From Chaunax sp. Z400 (taxonomy: Eukaryota; Chordata; Actinopteri; Lophiiformes; Chaunacidae): 64,000 bases of DNA. The position numbers and the translations under genes are program-made. How positions within the stretch are numbered: the first letter of the stretch is position 1; each line of letters begins with the position of its first letter. Under the pieces are notes generated by a model, which did not search any database, had not been told where the DNA came from, and saw nothing but the letters and a program-made list of their open reading frames with translations. The stretch is taken from positions 62,001-126,000 of the forward strand of contig JBAGJB010000197.1 of NCBI GenBank assembly GCA_037577475.1, given 5' to 3'. Of the stretch, positions 27,921 to 43,792 are shown piece by piece.

Positions 27921-30900
27921 CCTATAGGATCGTTATAACAACAACACAAACCTATAGACTCATTATAACAACAACACAAACCTATAGGGTCAATATAGCA
28001 ACACAAACCTATAGAGTCATTATAACAACAACACAAACCTATAGGCTAAATAACAACACAAACCTATAGGCTCATTATAACAACAACACAAACCTATAGG
28101 ATCAATAGAACAACAACACAAACCTATAGACTCAATAGAACAACAACACAAACCTATAGGCTCAATAACACAAACCTATAGGCTCATTATAACAACAACA
28201 CAAACCTATAGGCTCAATAGAACAACACAAACCTATAGCCTCAAGAACAACACAAACCTATAGCCTCAAGAACAACACAAACCTATAGCCTCAATAACAA
28301 CACAAACCTATAGGCTCAGTGTAACAACAACACAAACCTATAGACTCATTATAACAACAACACAAACCTATAGACTCATTATAACAACAAGACAAACCTA
28401 TAGGCTCAATGTCACCACACACAAACCTATAGGCTCATTATAACAACAACACAAACCTATAGGCTAAATAACAACACAAACCTATAGGATCAATAGAACA
28501 ACAACACAAACCTATAGGTTAAATAACAACATAAACCTATAGGCTCATTATAACAACAACACAAACCTATAGGCTCAGTGTAACAACAACACAAACCTAT
28601 AGACTCATTATAACAACAACACAAACCTATAGGCTCAGTGTAACAACAACATAAACCTATAGACTCATTATAACAACAACACAAACCTATAGGCTCATTA
28701 TAAAAACAAGACAAACCTATAGGCTCAATGTCACCACACACAAACCTATAGGCTCAATATAACAACAACACAAACCTATAGGCTCAAAAACAACACAAAC
28801 CTATAGGCTCATTATAACAACAACACAAACCTATAGGCTCAATAGAACAACAACACAAACCTATAGCCTCAATAACAACACAAACCTATAGGCTCATTAT
28901 AACAACACCACAAACCTATAGGATCAATAGAACAACAACGCAAAACTATGGGCTCAATGTAACAACAACACAAACCTATAGGCTCAATATAGCAACACAA
29001 ACCTATATTCTCATTATAACAACAACACAAACCTATAGGCTCAATAACAACACAAACCTATAGGCTCAATGTCACCACACACAAACCTATAGACTCATTA
29101 TAACAACAACACAAACCTATAGGATCAATAGAACAACAACACAAACCTATAGGATCAATAGAACAACAACACAAACCTATAGGCTCAATATAACAACAGC
29201 ACAAACCTATAGGCTCAATATAACAACAGCACAAACCTATAGGATCGTTATAACAACAACACAAACCTATAGACTCATTATAACAACAACACAAACCTAT
29301 AGGGTCAATATAGCAACACAAACCTATAGAGTCATTATAACAACAACACAAACCTATAGGGTCAATATAGCAACACAAACCTATAGAGTCATTATAACAA
29401 CAACACAAACCTATAGGCTCATTATAACAACAAGACAAACCTATAGGCTCAATGTCACCACACACAAACCTATAGGCTCAATATAACAACAACACAAACC
29501 TATAGGCTCAATAACACAAACCTATAGGCTCATTATAACAACAACACAAACCTATAGGCTCATTATAACAACAACACAAACCTATAGCCTCAATAACAAC
29601 ACAAACCTATAGGCCCATTATAACAACAACACAAACCTATAGGATCGTTATAACAACAACACAAACCTATAGACTCATTATAACAACAACACAAACCTAT
29701 AGGGTCAATATAGCAACACAAACCTATAGAGTCATTATAACAAAAACACAAACCTATAGGCTAAATAACAACACAAACCTATAGGCTCATTATAACAACA
29801 ACACAAACCTATAGGATCAATAGAACAACAACACAAACCTATAGACTCAATAGAACAACAACACAAACCTATAGGCTCAATAACACAAACCTATAGGCTC
29901 ATTATAACAACAACACAAACCTATAGGCTCAATAGAACAACACAAACCTATAGCCTCAAGAACAACACAAACCTATAGCCTCAAGAACAACACAAACCTA
30001 TAGCCTCAATAACAACACAAACCTATAGGCTCAGTGTAACAACAACACAAACCTATAGACTCATTATAACAACAACACAAACCTATAGACTCATTATAAC
30101 AACAAGACAAACCTATAGGCTCAATGTCACCACACACAAACCTATAGGCTCATTATAACAACAACACAAACCTATAGGCTAAATAACAACACAAACCTAT
30201 AGGATCAATAGAACAACAACACAAACCTATAGGTTAAATAACAACATAAACCTATAGGCTCATTATAACAACAACACAAACCTATAGGCTCAGTGTAACA
30301 ACAACACAAACCTATAGACTCATTATAACAACAACACAAACCTATAGGCTCAGTGTAACAACAACATAAACCTATAGACTCATTATAACAACAACACAAA
30401 CCTATAGGCTCATTATAACAACAAGACAAACCTATAGGCTCAATGTCACCACACACAAACCTATAGGCTCAATATAACAACAACACAAACCTATAGGCTC
30501 AAAAACAACACAAACCTATAGGCTCATTATAACAACAACACAAACCTATAGGCTCAATAGAACAACAACACAAACCTATAGCCTCAATAACAACACAAAC
30601 CTATAGGCTCATTATAACAACACCACAAACCTATAGGATCAATAGAACAACAACGCAAAACTATGGGCTCAATGTAACAACAACACAAACCTATAGGCTC
30701 AATATAGCAACACAAACCTATATTCTCATTATAACAACAACACAAACCTATAGGCTCAATAACAACACAAACCTATAGGCTCAATGTCACCACACACAAA
30801 CCTATAGACTCATTATAACAACAACACAAACCTATAGGATCAATAGAACAACAACACAAACCTATAGGATCAATAGAACAACAACACAAACCTATAGGCT

Positions 30901-31130
30901 CAATATAACAACAGCACAAACCTATAGGCTCAATATAACAACAGCACAAACCTATAGGATCGTTATAACAACAACACAAACCTATAGACTCATTATAACA
31001 ACAACACAAACCTATAGGGTCAATATAGCAACACAAACCTATAGAGTCATTATAACAACAACACAAACCTATAGGGTCAATATAGCAACACAAACCTATA
31101 GAGTCATTATAACAACAACACAAACCTATA
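27921..31130. repeat. Tandem duplication with 1,715-bp period
   Basis: About 27,925-29,415 and about 29,640-31,130 match at offset 1,715. The match includes a rare unit with GGTTAAATAACAACATAAAC (28,517 and 30,232), which I saw nowhere else. The first copy is followed by about 220 bp that the second lacks at that position (GGCTCATTATAA/AAGAC, GTCACC, CTCAATAACAC and GGCCCATT units). The shared piece is an A-like unit from which the usual CTCATGATAA section is missing: GTCACC units join directly to GACTCATTATAA at about 29,090 and 30,806. Private changes include CAAAAACAC near 29,743 and TATAAAAACAAGAC near 28,702. Confidence 0.85.
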
Positions 31131-31664
31131 GGCTAAATAACCACAAACCTATAGGCTCATTATAACAACAACACAAACCTATAGGATCAATAGAACAACA
31201 ACACAAACCTATAGACTCAATAGAACAACAACACAAACCTATAGGCTCAATAACAACACAAACCTATAGGCTCATTATAACAACAACACAAACCTATAGG
31301 CTCAATAGAACAACACAAACCTATAGCCTCAAGAACAACACAAACCTATAGCCTCAAGAACAACACAAACCTATAGCCTCAATAACAACACAAACCTATA
31401 GGCTCAGTGTAACAACAACACAAACCTATAGACTCATTATAACAACAACACAAACCTATAGACTCATTATAACAACAAGACAAACCTATAGGCTCAACGT
31501 CACCACACACAAACCTATAGGCTCATTATAACAACAACACAAACCTATAGGCTAAATAACAACACAAACCTATAGGATCAATAGAACAACAACACAAACC
31601 TATAGGCTCATTATAACAACAACACAAACCTATAGGCTCATTATAACAACAAGACAAACCTATA
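31131..31664. repeat. Satellite joining the 1,715-bp duplication to superunit 1
   Basis: This is collinear with about 7,014-7,632 at offset 24,117 until about 31,580. There an 85-bp loss (one 25-bp and two 30-bp units) shifts the offset to 24,032. The CpG-bearing CAACGTCACC at 31,497 matches the same rare variant at 7,380. Confidence 0.8.
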
Positions 31665-34600
31665 GGCTCAATGTCACCACACACAAACCTATAGGCTCAT
31701 TATAACAACAACACAAACCTATAGGCTAAATAACAACACAAACCTATAGGCTCATTATAACAACAACACAAACCTATAGGATCAATAGAACAACAACACA
31801 AACCTATAGACTCAATAGAACAACAACACAAACCTATAGGCTCAATAGAACAACAACACAAACCTATAGACTCAATAGAACAACAACACAAACCTATAGG
31901 CTCAATAACAACACAAACCTATAGGCTCATTATAACAACAACACAAACCTATAGGCTCAATAGAACAACACAAACCTATAGCCTCAATAACAACACAAAC
32001 CTATAGGCTCAGTGTAACAACAACACAAACCTATAGACTCATTATAACAACAACACAAACCTATAGGCTCATTATAACAACAAGACAAACCTATAGGCTC
32101 AATGTCACCACACACAAACCTATAGGCTCAATATAACAACAACACAAACCTATAGGCTCAATAACACAAACCTATAGGCTCATTATAACAACAACACAAA
32201 CCTATAGGCTCATTATAACAACAACACAAACCTATAGCCTCAATAACAACACAAACCTATAGGCCCATTATAACAACAACACAAACCTATAGACTCAATA
32301 TAAAAACAACAAAAACCTATAGGATCAATACAACAACACCACAAACCTATAGGACCAATAGAACAACAACACAAACCTATAGGATCAATAGAACACAAAC
32401 CTATAGGCTCAATATAGCAACACAAACCTATATTCTCATTATAACAACAACACAAACCTATAGGCTCAATAACAACACAAACCTATAGGCTCAATGTCAC
32501 CACACACAAACCTATATGCTCAATAACAACACAAACCTATTGGCTCATGATAACAACAACACAAACCTATAGGCTCAATAGAACAACAACACAAACCTAT
32601 AGGCTCATTATAACAACAACACAAACCTATAGGATCAATAGAACAACACAAACCTATAGGCTCAATATGACAACAACACAAACCTATAGGGTCATTATGA
32701 CAACAACACAAACCTATAGGCTCAATATAACAACATCACAAACCTATAGAGTCATTATAACAACTACACAAACCTATAGGCTCATTATAACAACAACACA
32801 AACCTATAGGCTCAATGTAACCACACACAAAGCTATAGACTCATTATAACAACAACACAAACCTATAGGATCAATAGAACAACAACACAAACCTATAGGC
32901 TCAATATAACAACAACACAAACCTATAGGATCGTTATAACAACAACACAAACCTATAGACTCATTATAACAACAACACAAACCTATAGACTCATTATAAC
33001 AACAACACAAACCTATAGGGTCAATATAGCAACACAAACCTATAGAGTCATTATAACAACAACACAAACCTAGAGGATCATTATAACAACAACATAAACC
33101 TATAGGGTCATTATAACAACAACACAAACCTATGGGCTCAATGTAACAACAACACAAACCTATGGGCTCAATATGACAAAAACATAAAACCTATAGACTC
33201 ATTAGAACAACAACACAAACCTATAGACTCATTATAACAACAACACAAACCTATAGGCTCAATATGACAAACACATAAACCTATAGGATCGTTATAACAA
33301 CAACACAAACCTATAGACTCATTATAACAACAACACAAACCTATAGGGTCAATATAGCAACACAAACCTATAGACTCATTATAACAACAACACAAACCTA
33401 TAGGCTCAATAACAACACAAACCTATAGGCTCATTATAACAACAACACAAACCTATAGGCTCAATCGAACAACAACACAAACCTATAGCCTCAATAACAA
33501 CACAAACCTATAGGCCCATTATAACAACAACACAAACCTATAGGCCCATTATAACAACAACACAAACCTATAGGCTCATTATAACAACAAGACAAACCTA
33601 TAGGCTCAATGTCACCACACACAAACCTATAGGCTCATTATAACAACAACACAAACCTATAGGCTCAATAGAACAACAGCACAAACCTATAGGCTCATTA
33701 TAACAACAACACAAACCTATAGGCTCAGTGTAACAACAACATAAACCTATAGACTCATTATAACAACAACACAAACCTATAGGCTCATTATAACAACAAC
33801 ACAAACCTATAGGCTCATTATAACAACAAGACAAACCTATAGGCTCAATGTCACCACACACAAACCTATAGGCTCAATATAACAACAACACAAACCTATA
33901 GGCTCAAAAACAACACAAACCTATAGGCTCATTATAACAACAACACAAACCTATAGGCTCAATAGAACAACAACACAAACCTATAGGCTCATTATAACAA
34001 CACCACAAACCTATAGGATCAATTGAACAACAACGCAAAACTATGGGCTCAATGTAACAACAACACAAACCTATAGGCTCAATATAGCAACACAAACCTA
34101 TATTCTCATTATAACAACAACACAAACCTATAGGCTCATTATAACAACAAGACAAACCTATAGGCTCAATGTCACCACACACAAACCTATAGGCTCAATA
34201 ACAACACAAACCTATAGGCTCAATGTCACCACACACAAACCTATATGCTCAATAACAACACAAACCTATAGGCTCATGATAACAACAACACAAACCTATA
34301 GGCTCAATAGAACAACAACACAAACCTATAGGCTCATTATAACAACAACACAAACCTATAGGATCAATAGAACAACACAAACCTATAGGATCAATAGAAC
34401 AACACAAACCTATCGGCTCAATATGACAACAACACAAACCTATAGGGTCATTATGACAACAACACAAACCTATAGGCTCAATATAACAACAACACAAACC
34501 TATAGGCTCATTATAACAACAACACAAACCTATAGGCTCAATGTAACCACACACAAACCTATAGACTCATTATAACAACAACACAAACCTATAGGATCAA

Positions 34601-37228
34601 TAGAACAACAACACAAACCTATAGGATCAATAGAACAACAACACAAACCTATAGGCTCAATATAACAACAGCACAAACCTATCGGCTCAATATAACAACA
34701 GCACAAACCTATAGGATCGTTATAACAACAACACAAACCTATAGACTCATTATAACAACAACACAAACCTATAGGGTCAATATAGCAACACAAACCTATA
34801 GAGTCATTATAACAACAACACAAACCTATAGAGTCATTATAACAACAACACAAACCTATAGGCTAAATAACAACACAAACCTATAGGATCAATAGAACAA
34901 CAACACAAACCTATAGACTCAATAGAACAACAACACAAACCTATAGGCTCAATAACACAAACCTATAGGCTCATTATAACAACAACACAAACCTATAGGC
35001 TCAATAGAACAACACAAACCTATAGCCTCAAGAACAACACAAACCTATAGCCTCAAGAACAACACAAACCTATAGCCTCAATAACAACACAAACCTATAG
35101 GCTCAGTGTAACAACAACACAAACCTATAGACTCATTATAACAACAACACAAACCTATAGACTCATTATAACAACAAGACAAACCTATAGGCTCAATGTC
35201 ACCACACACAAACCTATAGGCTCATTATAACAACAACACAAACCTATAGGCTAAATAACAACACAAACCTATAGGATCAATAGAACAACAACACAAACCT
35301 ATAGGCTAAATAACAACACAAACCTATAGGCTCATTATAACAACAACACAAACCTATAGGCTCAGTGTAACAACAACACAAACCTATAGACTCATTATAA
35401 CAACAACACAAACCTATAGGCTCAGTGTAACAACAACATAAACCTATAGACTCATTATAACAACAACACAAACCTATAGGCTCATTATAACAACAAGACA
35501 AACCTATAGGCTCAATGTCACCACACACAAACCTATAGGCTCAATATAACAACAACACAAACCTATAGGCTCAAAAACAACACAAACCTATAGGCTCATT
35601 ATAACAACAACACAAACCTATAGGCTCAATAGAACAACAACACAAACCTATAGCCTCAATAACAACACAAACCTATAGGCTCATTATAACAACACCACAA
35701 ACCTATAGGATCAATAGAACAACAACGCAAAACTATGGGCTCAATGTAACAACAACACAAACCTATAGGCTCAATATAGCAACACAAACCTATATTCTCA
35801 TTATAACAACAACACAAACCTATAGGCTCAATAACAACACAAACCTATAGGCTCAATTTCACCACACACAAACCTATATGCTCAATAACAACACAAACCT
35901 ATAGGCTCATGATAACAACAACACAAACCTATAGGCTCAATAGAACAACAACACAAACCTATAGGCTCATTATAACAACAACACAAACCTATAGGATCAA
36001 TAGAACAACACAAACCTATCGGCTCAATATGACAACAACACAAACCTATAGGGTCATTATGACAACAACACAAACCTATAGGCTCAATATAACAACAACA
36101 CAAACCTATAGGCTCATTATAACAACAACACAAACCTATAGGCTCAATGTAACCACACACAAACCTATAGACTCATTATAACAACAACACAAACCTATAG
36201 GATCAATAGAACAACAACACAAACCTATAGGATCAATAGAACAACAACACAAACCTATAGGCTCAATATAACAACAGCACAAACCTATAGGCTCAATATA
36301 ACAACAGCACAAACCTATAGGATCGTTATAACAACAACACAAACCTATAGACTCATTATAACAACAACACAAACCTATAGGGTCAATATAGCAACACAAA
36401 CCTATAGAGTCATTATAACAACAACACAAACCTATAGAGTCATTATAACAACAACACAAACCTATAGGCTAAATAACAACACAAACCTATAGGATCAATA
36501 GAACAACAACACAAACCTATAGACTCAATAGAACAACAACACAAACCTATAGGCTCAATAACACAAACCTATAGGCTCATTATAACAACAACACAAACCT
36601 ATAGGCTCAATAGAACAACACAAACCTATAGCCTCAAGAACAACACAAACCTATAGCCTCAAGAACAACACAAACCTATAGCCTCAATAACAACACAAAC
36701 CTATAGGCTCAGTGTAACAACAACACAAACCTATAGACTCATTATAACAACAACACAAACCTATAGACTCATTATAACAACAAGACAAACCTATAGGCTC
36801 AATGTCACCACACACAAACCTATAGGCTCATTATAACAACAACACAAACCTATAGGCTAAATAACAACACAAACCTATAGGATCAATAGAACAACAACAC
36901 AAACCTATAGGCTAAATAACAACACAAACCTATAGGCTCATTATAACAACAACACAAACCTATAGGCTCAGTGTAACAACAACACAAACCTATAGACTCA
37001 TTATAACAACAACACAAACCTATAGGCTCAGTGTAACAACAACATAAACCTATAGACTCATTATAACAACAACACAAACCTATAGGCTCATTATAACAAC
37101 AAGACAAACCTATAGGCTCAATGTCACCACACACAAACCTATAGGCTCAATATAACAACAACACAAACCTATAGGCTCAAAAACAACACAAACCTATAGG
37201 CTCATTATAACAACAACACAAACCTATA
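31665..37228. repeat. Superunit 1 (5,564 bp)
   Basis: This is a copy of 7,633-13,076. The offset is 24,032 at the start, rises by a 60-bp gain (extra GACTCAATAGAA and GGCTCAATAGAA units near 31,830-31,890) to 24,092, and by a second 60-bp gain near 32,700 to 24,152. It then stays at 24,152 for over 4 kb. It contains M at 32,240 and A-type repeats. Private substitutions include ACAAAGCTATAG at about 32,830 and CTATCGG at about 34,682. It ends at a clean junction where superunit 2 starts. Confidence 0.87.
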
Positions 37229-40200
37229 GGCTCAATGTCACCACACACAAACCTATAGGCTCATTATAACAACAACACAAACCTATAGGCTAAATAACAA
37301 CACAAACCTATAGGCTCATTATAACAACAACACAAACCTATAGGATCAATAGAACAACAACACAAACCTATAGACTCAATAGAACAACAACACAAACCTA
37401 TAGGCTCAATAACAACACAAACCTATAGGCTCATTATAACAACAACACAAAGCTATAGGCTCAATAGAACAACACAAACCTATAGCCTCAATAACAACAC
37501 AAACCTATAGGCTCAGTGTAACAACAACACAAACCTATAGACTCATTATAACAACAACACAAACCTATAGGCTCATTATAACAACAAGACAAACCTATAG
37601 GCTCAATGTCACCACACACAAACCTATAGGCTCAATATAACAACAACACAAACCTATAGGCTCAATAACACAAACCTATAGGCTCATTATAACAACAACA
37701 CAAACCTATAGGCTCATTATAACAACAACACAAACCTATAGCCTCAATAACAACACAAACCTATAGGCCCATTATAACAACAACACAAACCTATAGACTC
37801 AATATAAAAACAACAAAAACCTATAGGATCAATACAACAACACCACAAACCTATAGGACCAATAGAACAACAACACAAACCTATAGGATCAATAGAACAC
37901 AAACCTATAGGCTCAATATAGCAACACAAACCTATATTCTCATTATAACAACAACACAAACCTATAGGCTCAATAACAACACAAACCTATAGGCTCAATG
38001 TCACCACACACAAACCTATATGCTCAATAACAACACAAACCTATTGGCTCATGATAACAACAACACAAACCTATAGGCTCAATAGAACAACAACACAAAC
38101 CTATAGGCTCATTATAACAACAACACAAACCTATAGGATCAATAGAACAACACAAACCTATAGGCTCAATATGACAACAACACAAACCTATAGGGTCATT
38201 ATGACAACAACACAAACCTATAGGCTCAATATAACAACATCACAAACCTATAGAGTCATTATAACAACTACACAAACCTATAGGCTCATTATAACAACAA
38301 CACAAACCTATAGGCTCAATGTAACCACACACAAACCTATAGACTCATTATAACAACAACACAAACCTATAGGATCAATAGAACAACAACACAAACCTAT
38401 AGGCTCAATATAACAACAACACAAACCTATAGGATCGTTATAACAACAACACAAACCTATAGACTCATTATAACAACAACACAAACCTATAGACTCATTA
38501 TAACAACAACACAAACCTATAGGGTCAATATAGCAACACAAACCTATAGAGTCATTATAACAACAACACAAACCTAGAGGATCATTATAACAACAACATA
38601 AACCTATAGGGTCATTATAACAACAACACAAACCTATGGGCTCAATGTAACAACAACACAAACCTATGGGCTCAATATGACAAAAACATAAAACCTATAG
38701 ACTCATTAGAACAACAACACAAACCTCTAGACTCATTATAACAACAACACAAACCTATAGGCTCAATATGACAAACACATAAACCTATAGGATCGTTATA
38801 ACAACAACAGAAACCTATAGACTCATTATAACAACAACACAAACCTATAGGGTCAATATAGCAACACAAACCTATAGACTCATTATAACAACAACACAAA
38901 CCTATAGGCTCAATAACAACACAAACCTATAGGCTCATTATAACAACAACACAAACCTATAGGCTCAATCGAACAACAACACAAATCTATAGCCTCAATA
39001 ACAACACAAACCTATAGGCCCATTATAACAACAACACAAACCTATAGGCCCATTATAACAACAACACAAACCTATAGGCTCATTATAACAACAAGACAAA
39101 CCTATAGGCTCAATGTCACCACACACAAACCTATAGGCTCATTATAACAACAACACAAACCTATAGGCTCAATAGAACAACAGCACAAACCTATAGGCTC
39201 ATTATAACAACAACACAAACCTATAGGCTCAGTGTAACAACAACATAAACCTATAGACTCATTATAACAACAACACAAACCTATAGGCTCATTATAACAA
39301 CAACACAAACCTATAGGCTCATTATAACAACAAGACAAACCTATAGGCTCAATGTCACCACACACAAACCTATAGGCTCAATATAACAACAACACAAACC
39401 TATAGGCTCAAAAACAACACAAACCTATAGGCTCATTATAACAACAACACAAACCTATAGGCTCAATAGAACAACAACACAAACCTATAGGCTCATTATA
39501 ACAACACCACAAACCTATAGGATCAATTGAACAACAACGCAAAACTATGGGCTCAATGTAACAACAACACAAACCTATAGGCTCAATATAGCAACACAAA
39601 CCTATATTCTCATTATAACAACAACACAAACCTATAGGCTCATTATAACAACAAGACAAACCTATAGGCTCAATGTCACCACACACAAACCTATAGGCTC
39701 AATAACAACACAAACCTATAGGCTCAATGTCACCACACACAAACCTATATGCTCAATAACAACACAAACCTATAGGCTCATGATAACAACAACACAAACC
39801 TATAGGCTCAATAGAACAACAACACAAACCTATAGGCTCATTATAACAACAACACAAACCTATAGGATCAATAGAACAACACAAACCTATAGGATCAATA
39901 GAACAACACAAACCTATCGGCTCAATATGACAACAACACAAACCTATAGGGTCATTATGACAACAACACAAACCTATAGGCTCAATATAACAACAACACA
40001 AACCTATAGGCTCATTATAACAACAACACAAACCTATAGGCTCAATGTAACCACACACAAACCTATAGACTCATTATAACAACAACACAAACCTATAGGA
40101 TCAATAGAACAACAACACAAACCTATAGGATCAATAGAACAACAACACAAACCTATAGGCTCAATATAACAACAGCACAAACCTATAGGCTCAATATAAC

Positions 40201-43200
40201 AACAGCACAAACCTATAGGCTCAATATAACAACAGCACAAACCTATAGGATCGTTATAACAACAACACAAACCTATAGACTCATTATAACAACAACACAA
40301 ACCTATAGGGTCAATATAGCAACACAAACCTATAGAGTCATTATAACAACAACACAAACCTATAGAGTCATTATAACAACAACACAAACCTATAGGCTAA
40401 ATAACAACACAAACCAATAGGATCAATAGAACAACAACACAAACCTATAGACTCAATAGAACAACAACACAAACCTATAGGCTCAATAACACAAACCTAT
40501 AGGCTCATTATAACAACAACACAAACCTATAGGCTCAATAGAACAACACAAACCTATAGCCTCAAGAACAACACAAACCTATAGCCTCAATAACAACACA
40601 AACCTATAGGCTCAGTGTAACAACAACACAAACCTATAGACTCATTATAACAACAACACAAACCTATAGACTCATTATAACAACAAGACAAACCTATAGG
40701 CTCAATGTCACCACACACAAACCTATAGGCTCATTATAACAACAACACAAACCTATAGGCTAAATAACAACACAAACCTATAGGATCAATAGAACAACAA
40801 CACAAACCTATAGGCTAAACAACAACACAAACCTATAGGCTCAGTGTAACAACAACACAAACCTATAGACTCATTATAACAACAACACAAACCTATAGGC
40901 TCAGTGTAACAACAACATAAACCTATAGACTCATTATAACAACAACACAAACCTATAGGCTCATTATAACAACAAGACAAACCTATAGGCTCAATGTCAC
41001 CACACACAAACCTATAGGCTCAATATAACAACAACACAAACCTATAGGCTCAAAAACAACACAAACCTATAGGCTCATTATAACAACAACACAAACCTAT
41101 AGGCTCAATAGAACAACAACACAAACCTATAGCCTCAATAACAACACAAACCTATAGGCTCATTATAACAACACCACAAACCTATAGGATCAATAGAACA
41201 ACAACGCAAAACTATGGGCTCAATGTAACAACAACACAAACCTATAGGCTCAATATAGCAACACAAACCTATATTCTCATTATAACAACAACACAAACCT
41301 ATAGGCTCAATAACAACACAAACCTATAGGCTCAATTTCACCACACACAAACCTATATGCTCAATAACAACACAAACCTATAGGCTCATGATAACAACAA
41401 CACAAACCTATAGGCTCAATAGAACAACAACACAAACCTATAGGCTCATTATAACAACAACACAAACCTATAGGCTCATTATAACAACAACACAAACCTA
41501 TCGGCTCAATATGACAACAACACAAACCTATAGGGTCATTATGACAACAACACAAACCTATAGGCTCAATATAACAACAACACAAACCTATAGGCTCATT
41601 ATAACAACAACACAAACCTATAGGCTCAATGTAACCACACACAAACCTATAGACTCATTATAACAACAACACAAACCTATAGGATCAATAGAACAACAAC
41701 ACAAACCTATAGGATCAATAGAACAACAACACAAACCTATAGGCTCAATAGAACAACAGCAGAAACCTATAGGCTCAATATAACAACAGCACAAACCTAT
41801 AGGATCGTTATAACAACAACACAAACCTATAGACTCATTATAACAACAACACAAACCTATAGGGTCAATATAGCAACACAAACCTATAGAGTCATTATAA
41901 CAACAACACAAACCTATAGGGTCAATATAGCAACACAAACCTATAGAGTCATTATAACAACAACACAAACCTATAGGCTAAATAACCACAAACCTATAGG
42001 CTCATTATAACAACAACACAAACCTATAGGATCAATAGAACAACAACACAAACCTATAGACTCAATAGAACAACAACACAAACCTATAGGCTCAATAACA
42101 ACACAAACCTATAGGCTCATTATAACAACAACACAAACCTATAGGCTCAATAGAACAACACAAACCTATAGCCTCAAGAACAACACAAACCTATAGCCTC
42201 AAGAACAACACAAACCTATAGCCTCAATAACAACACAAACCTATAGGCTCAGTGTAACAACAACACAAACCTATAGACTCATTATAACAACAACACAAAC
42301 CTATAGGCTCAGTGTAACAACAACACAAACCTATAGACTCATTATAACAACAACACAAACCTATAGGCTCAGTGTAACAACAACATAAACCTATAGACTC
42401 ATTATAACAACAACACAAACCTATAGGCTCATTATAACAACAAGACAAACCTATAGGCTCAATGTCACCACACACAAACCTATAGGCTCAATATAACAAC
42501 AACACAAACCTATAGGCTCAAAAACAACACAAACCTATAGGCTCATTATAACAACAACACAAACCTATAGGCTCAATAGAACAACAACACAAACCTATAG
42601 CCTCAATAACAACACAAACCTATAGGCTCATTATAACAACACCACAAACCTATAGGATCAATAGAACAACAACGCAAAACTATGGGCTCAATGTAACAAC
42701 AACACAAACCTATAGGCTCAATATAGCAACACAAACCTATATTCTCATTATAACAACAACACAAACCTATAGGCTCAATAACAACACAAACCTATAGGCT
42801 CAATGTCACCACACACAAACCTATATGCTCAATAACAACACAAACCTATAGGCTCATGATAACAACAACACAAACCTATAGGCTCAATAGAACAACAACA
42901 CAAACCTATAGGCTCATTATAACAACAACACAAACCTATAGGATCAATAGAACAACACAAACCTATAGGATCAATAGAACAACACAAACCTATAGGCTCA
43001 ATATGACAACAACACAAACCTATAGGGTCATTATGACAACAACACAAACCTATAGGCTCAATATAACAACAACACAAACCTATAGGCTCATTATAACAAC
43101 AACACAAACCTATAGGCTCAATGTAACCACACACAAACCTATCGACTCATTATAACAACAACACAAACCTATAGGCTAAATAACCACAAACCTATAGGCT

Positions 43201-43792
43201 CATTATAACAACAACACAAACCTATAGGATCAATAGAACAACAACACAAACCTATAGACTCAATAGAACAACAACACAAACCTATAGGCTCAATAGAACA
43301 ACAACACAAACCTATAGACTCAATAGAACAACAACACAAACCTATAGGCTCAATAACAACACAAACCTATAGGCTCATTATAACAACAACACAAACCTAT
43401 AGGCTCAATAGAACAACACAAACCTATAGCCTCAAGAACAACACAAACCTATAGCCTCAAGAACAACACAAACCTATAGCCTCAATAACAACACAAACCT
43501 ATAGGCTCAGTGTAACAACAACACAAACCTATAGGCTCAACGTCACCACACACAAACCTATAGGCTCATTATAACAACAACACAAACCTATAGGCTAAAT
43601 AACAACACAAACCTATAGGATCAATAGAACAACAACACAAACCTATAGGCTAAATAACAACACAAACCTATAGGCTCATTATAACAACAACACAAACCTA
43701 TAGGCTCAGTGTAACAACAACACAAACCTATAGACTCATTATAACAACAACACAAACCTATAGGCTCATTATAACAACAAGACAAACCTATA
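37229..43792. repeat. Superunit 2 (6,564 bp)
   Basis: It restarts the same order as 7,633 and 31,665 (offset 29,596, then 29,656), with M at 37,744. It departs from superunit 1 after about 40.2 kb. There it has a third GGCTCAATATAACAACAGC unit (40,200), a lost 25-bp CCTCAAG unit near 40,560, and an added A/B-type section (41.4-43.2 kb). Private substitutions include CTCTAG (38,727), ACAGAAACC (38,809), CCAATAGG (about 40,415) and CTATCGAC (43,141). A stretch at 43,24x-43,34x repeats a pair of GACTCAATAGAA/GGCTCAATAGAA units. No gene is seen. Confidence 0.85.
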
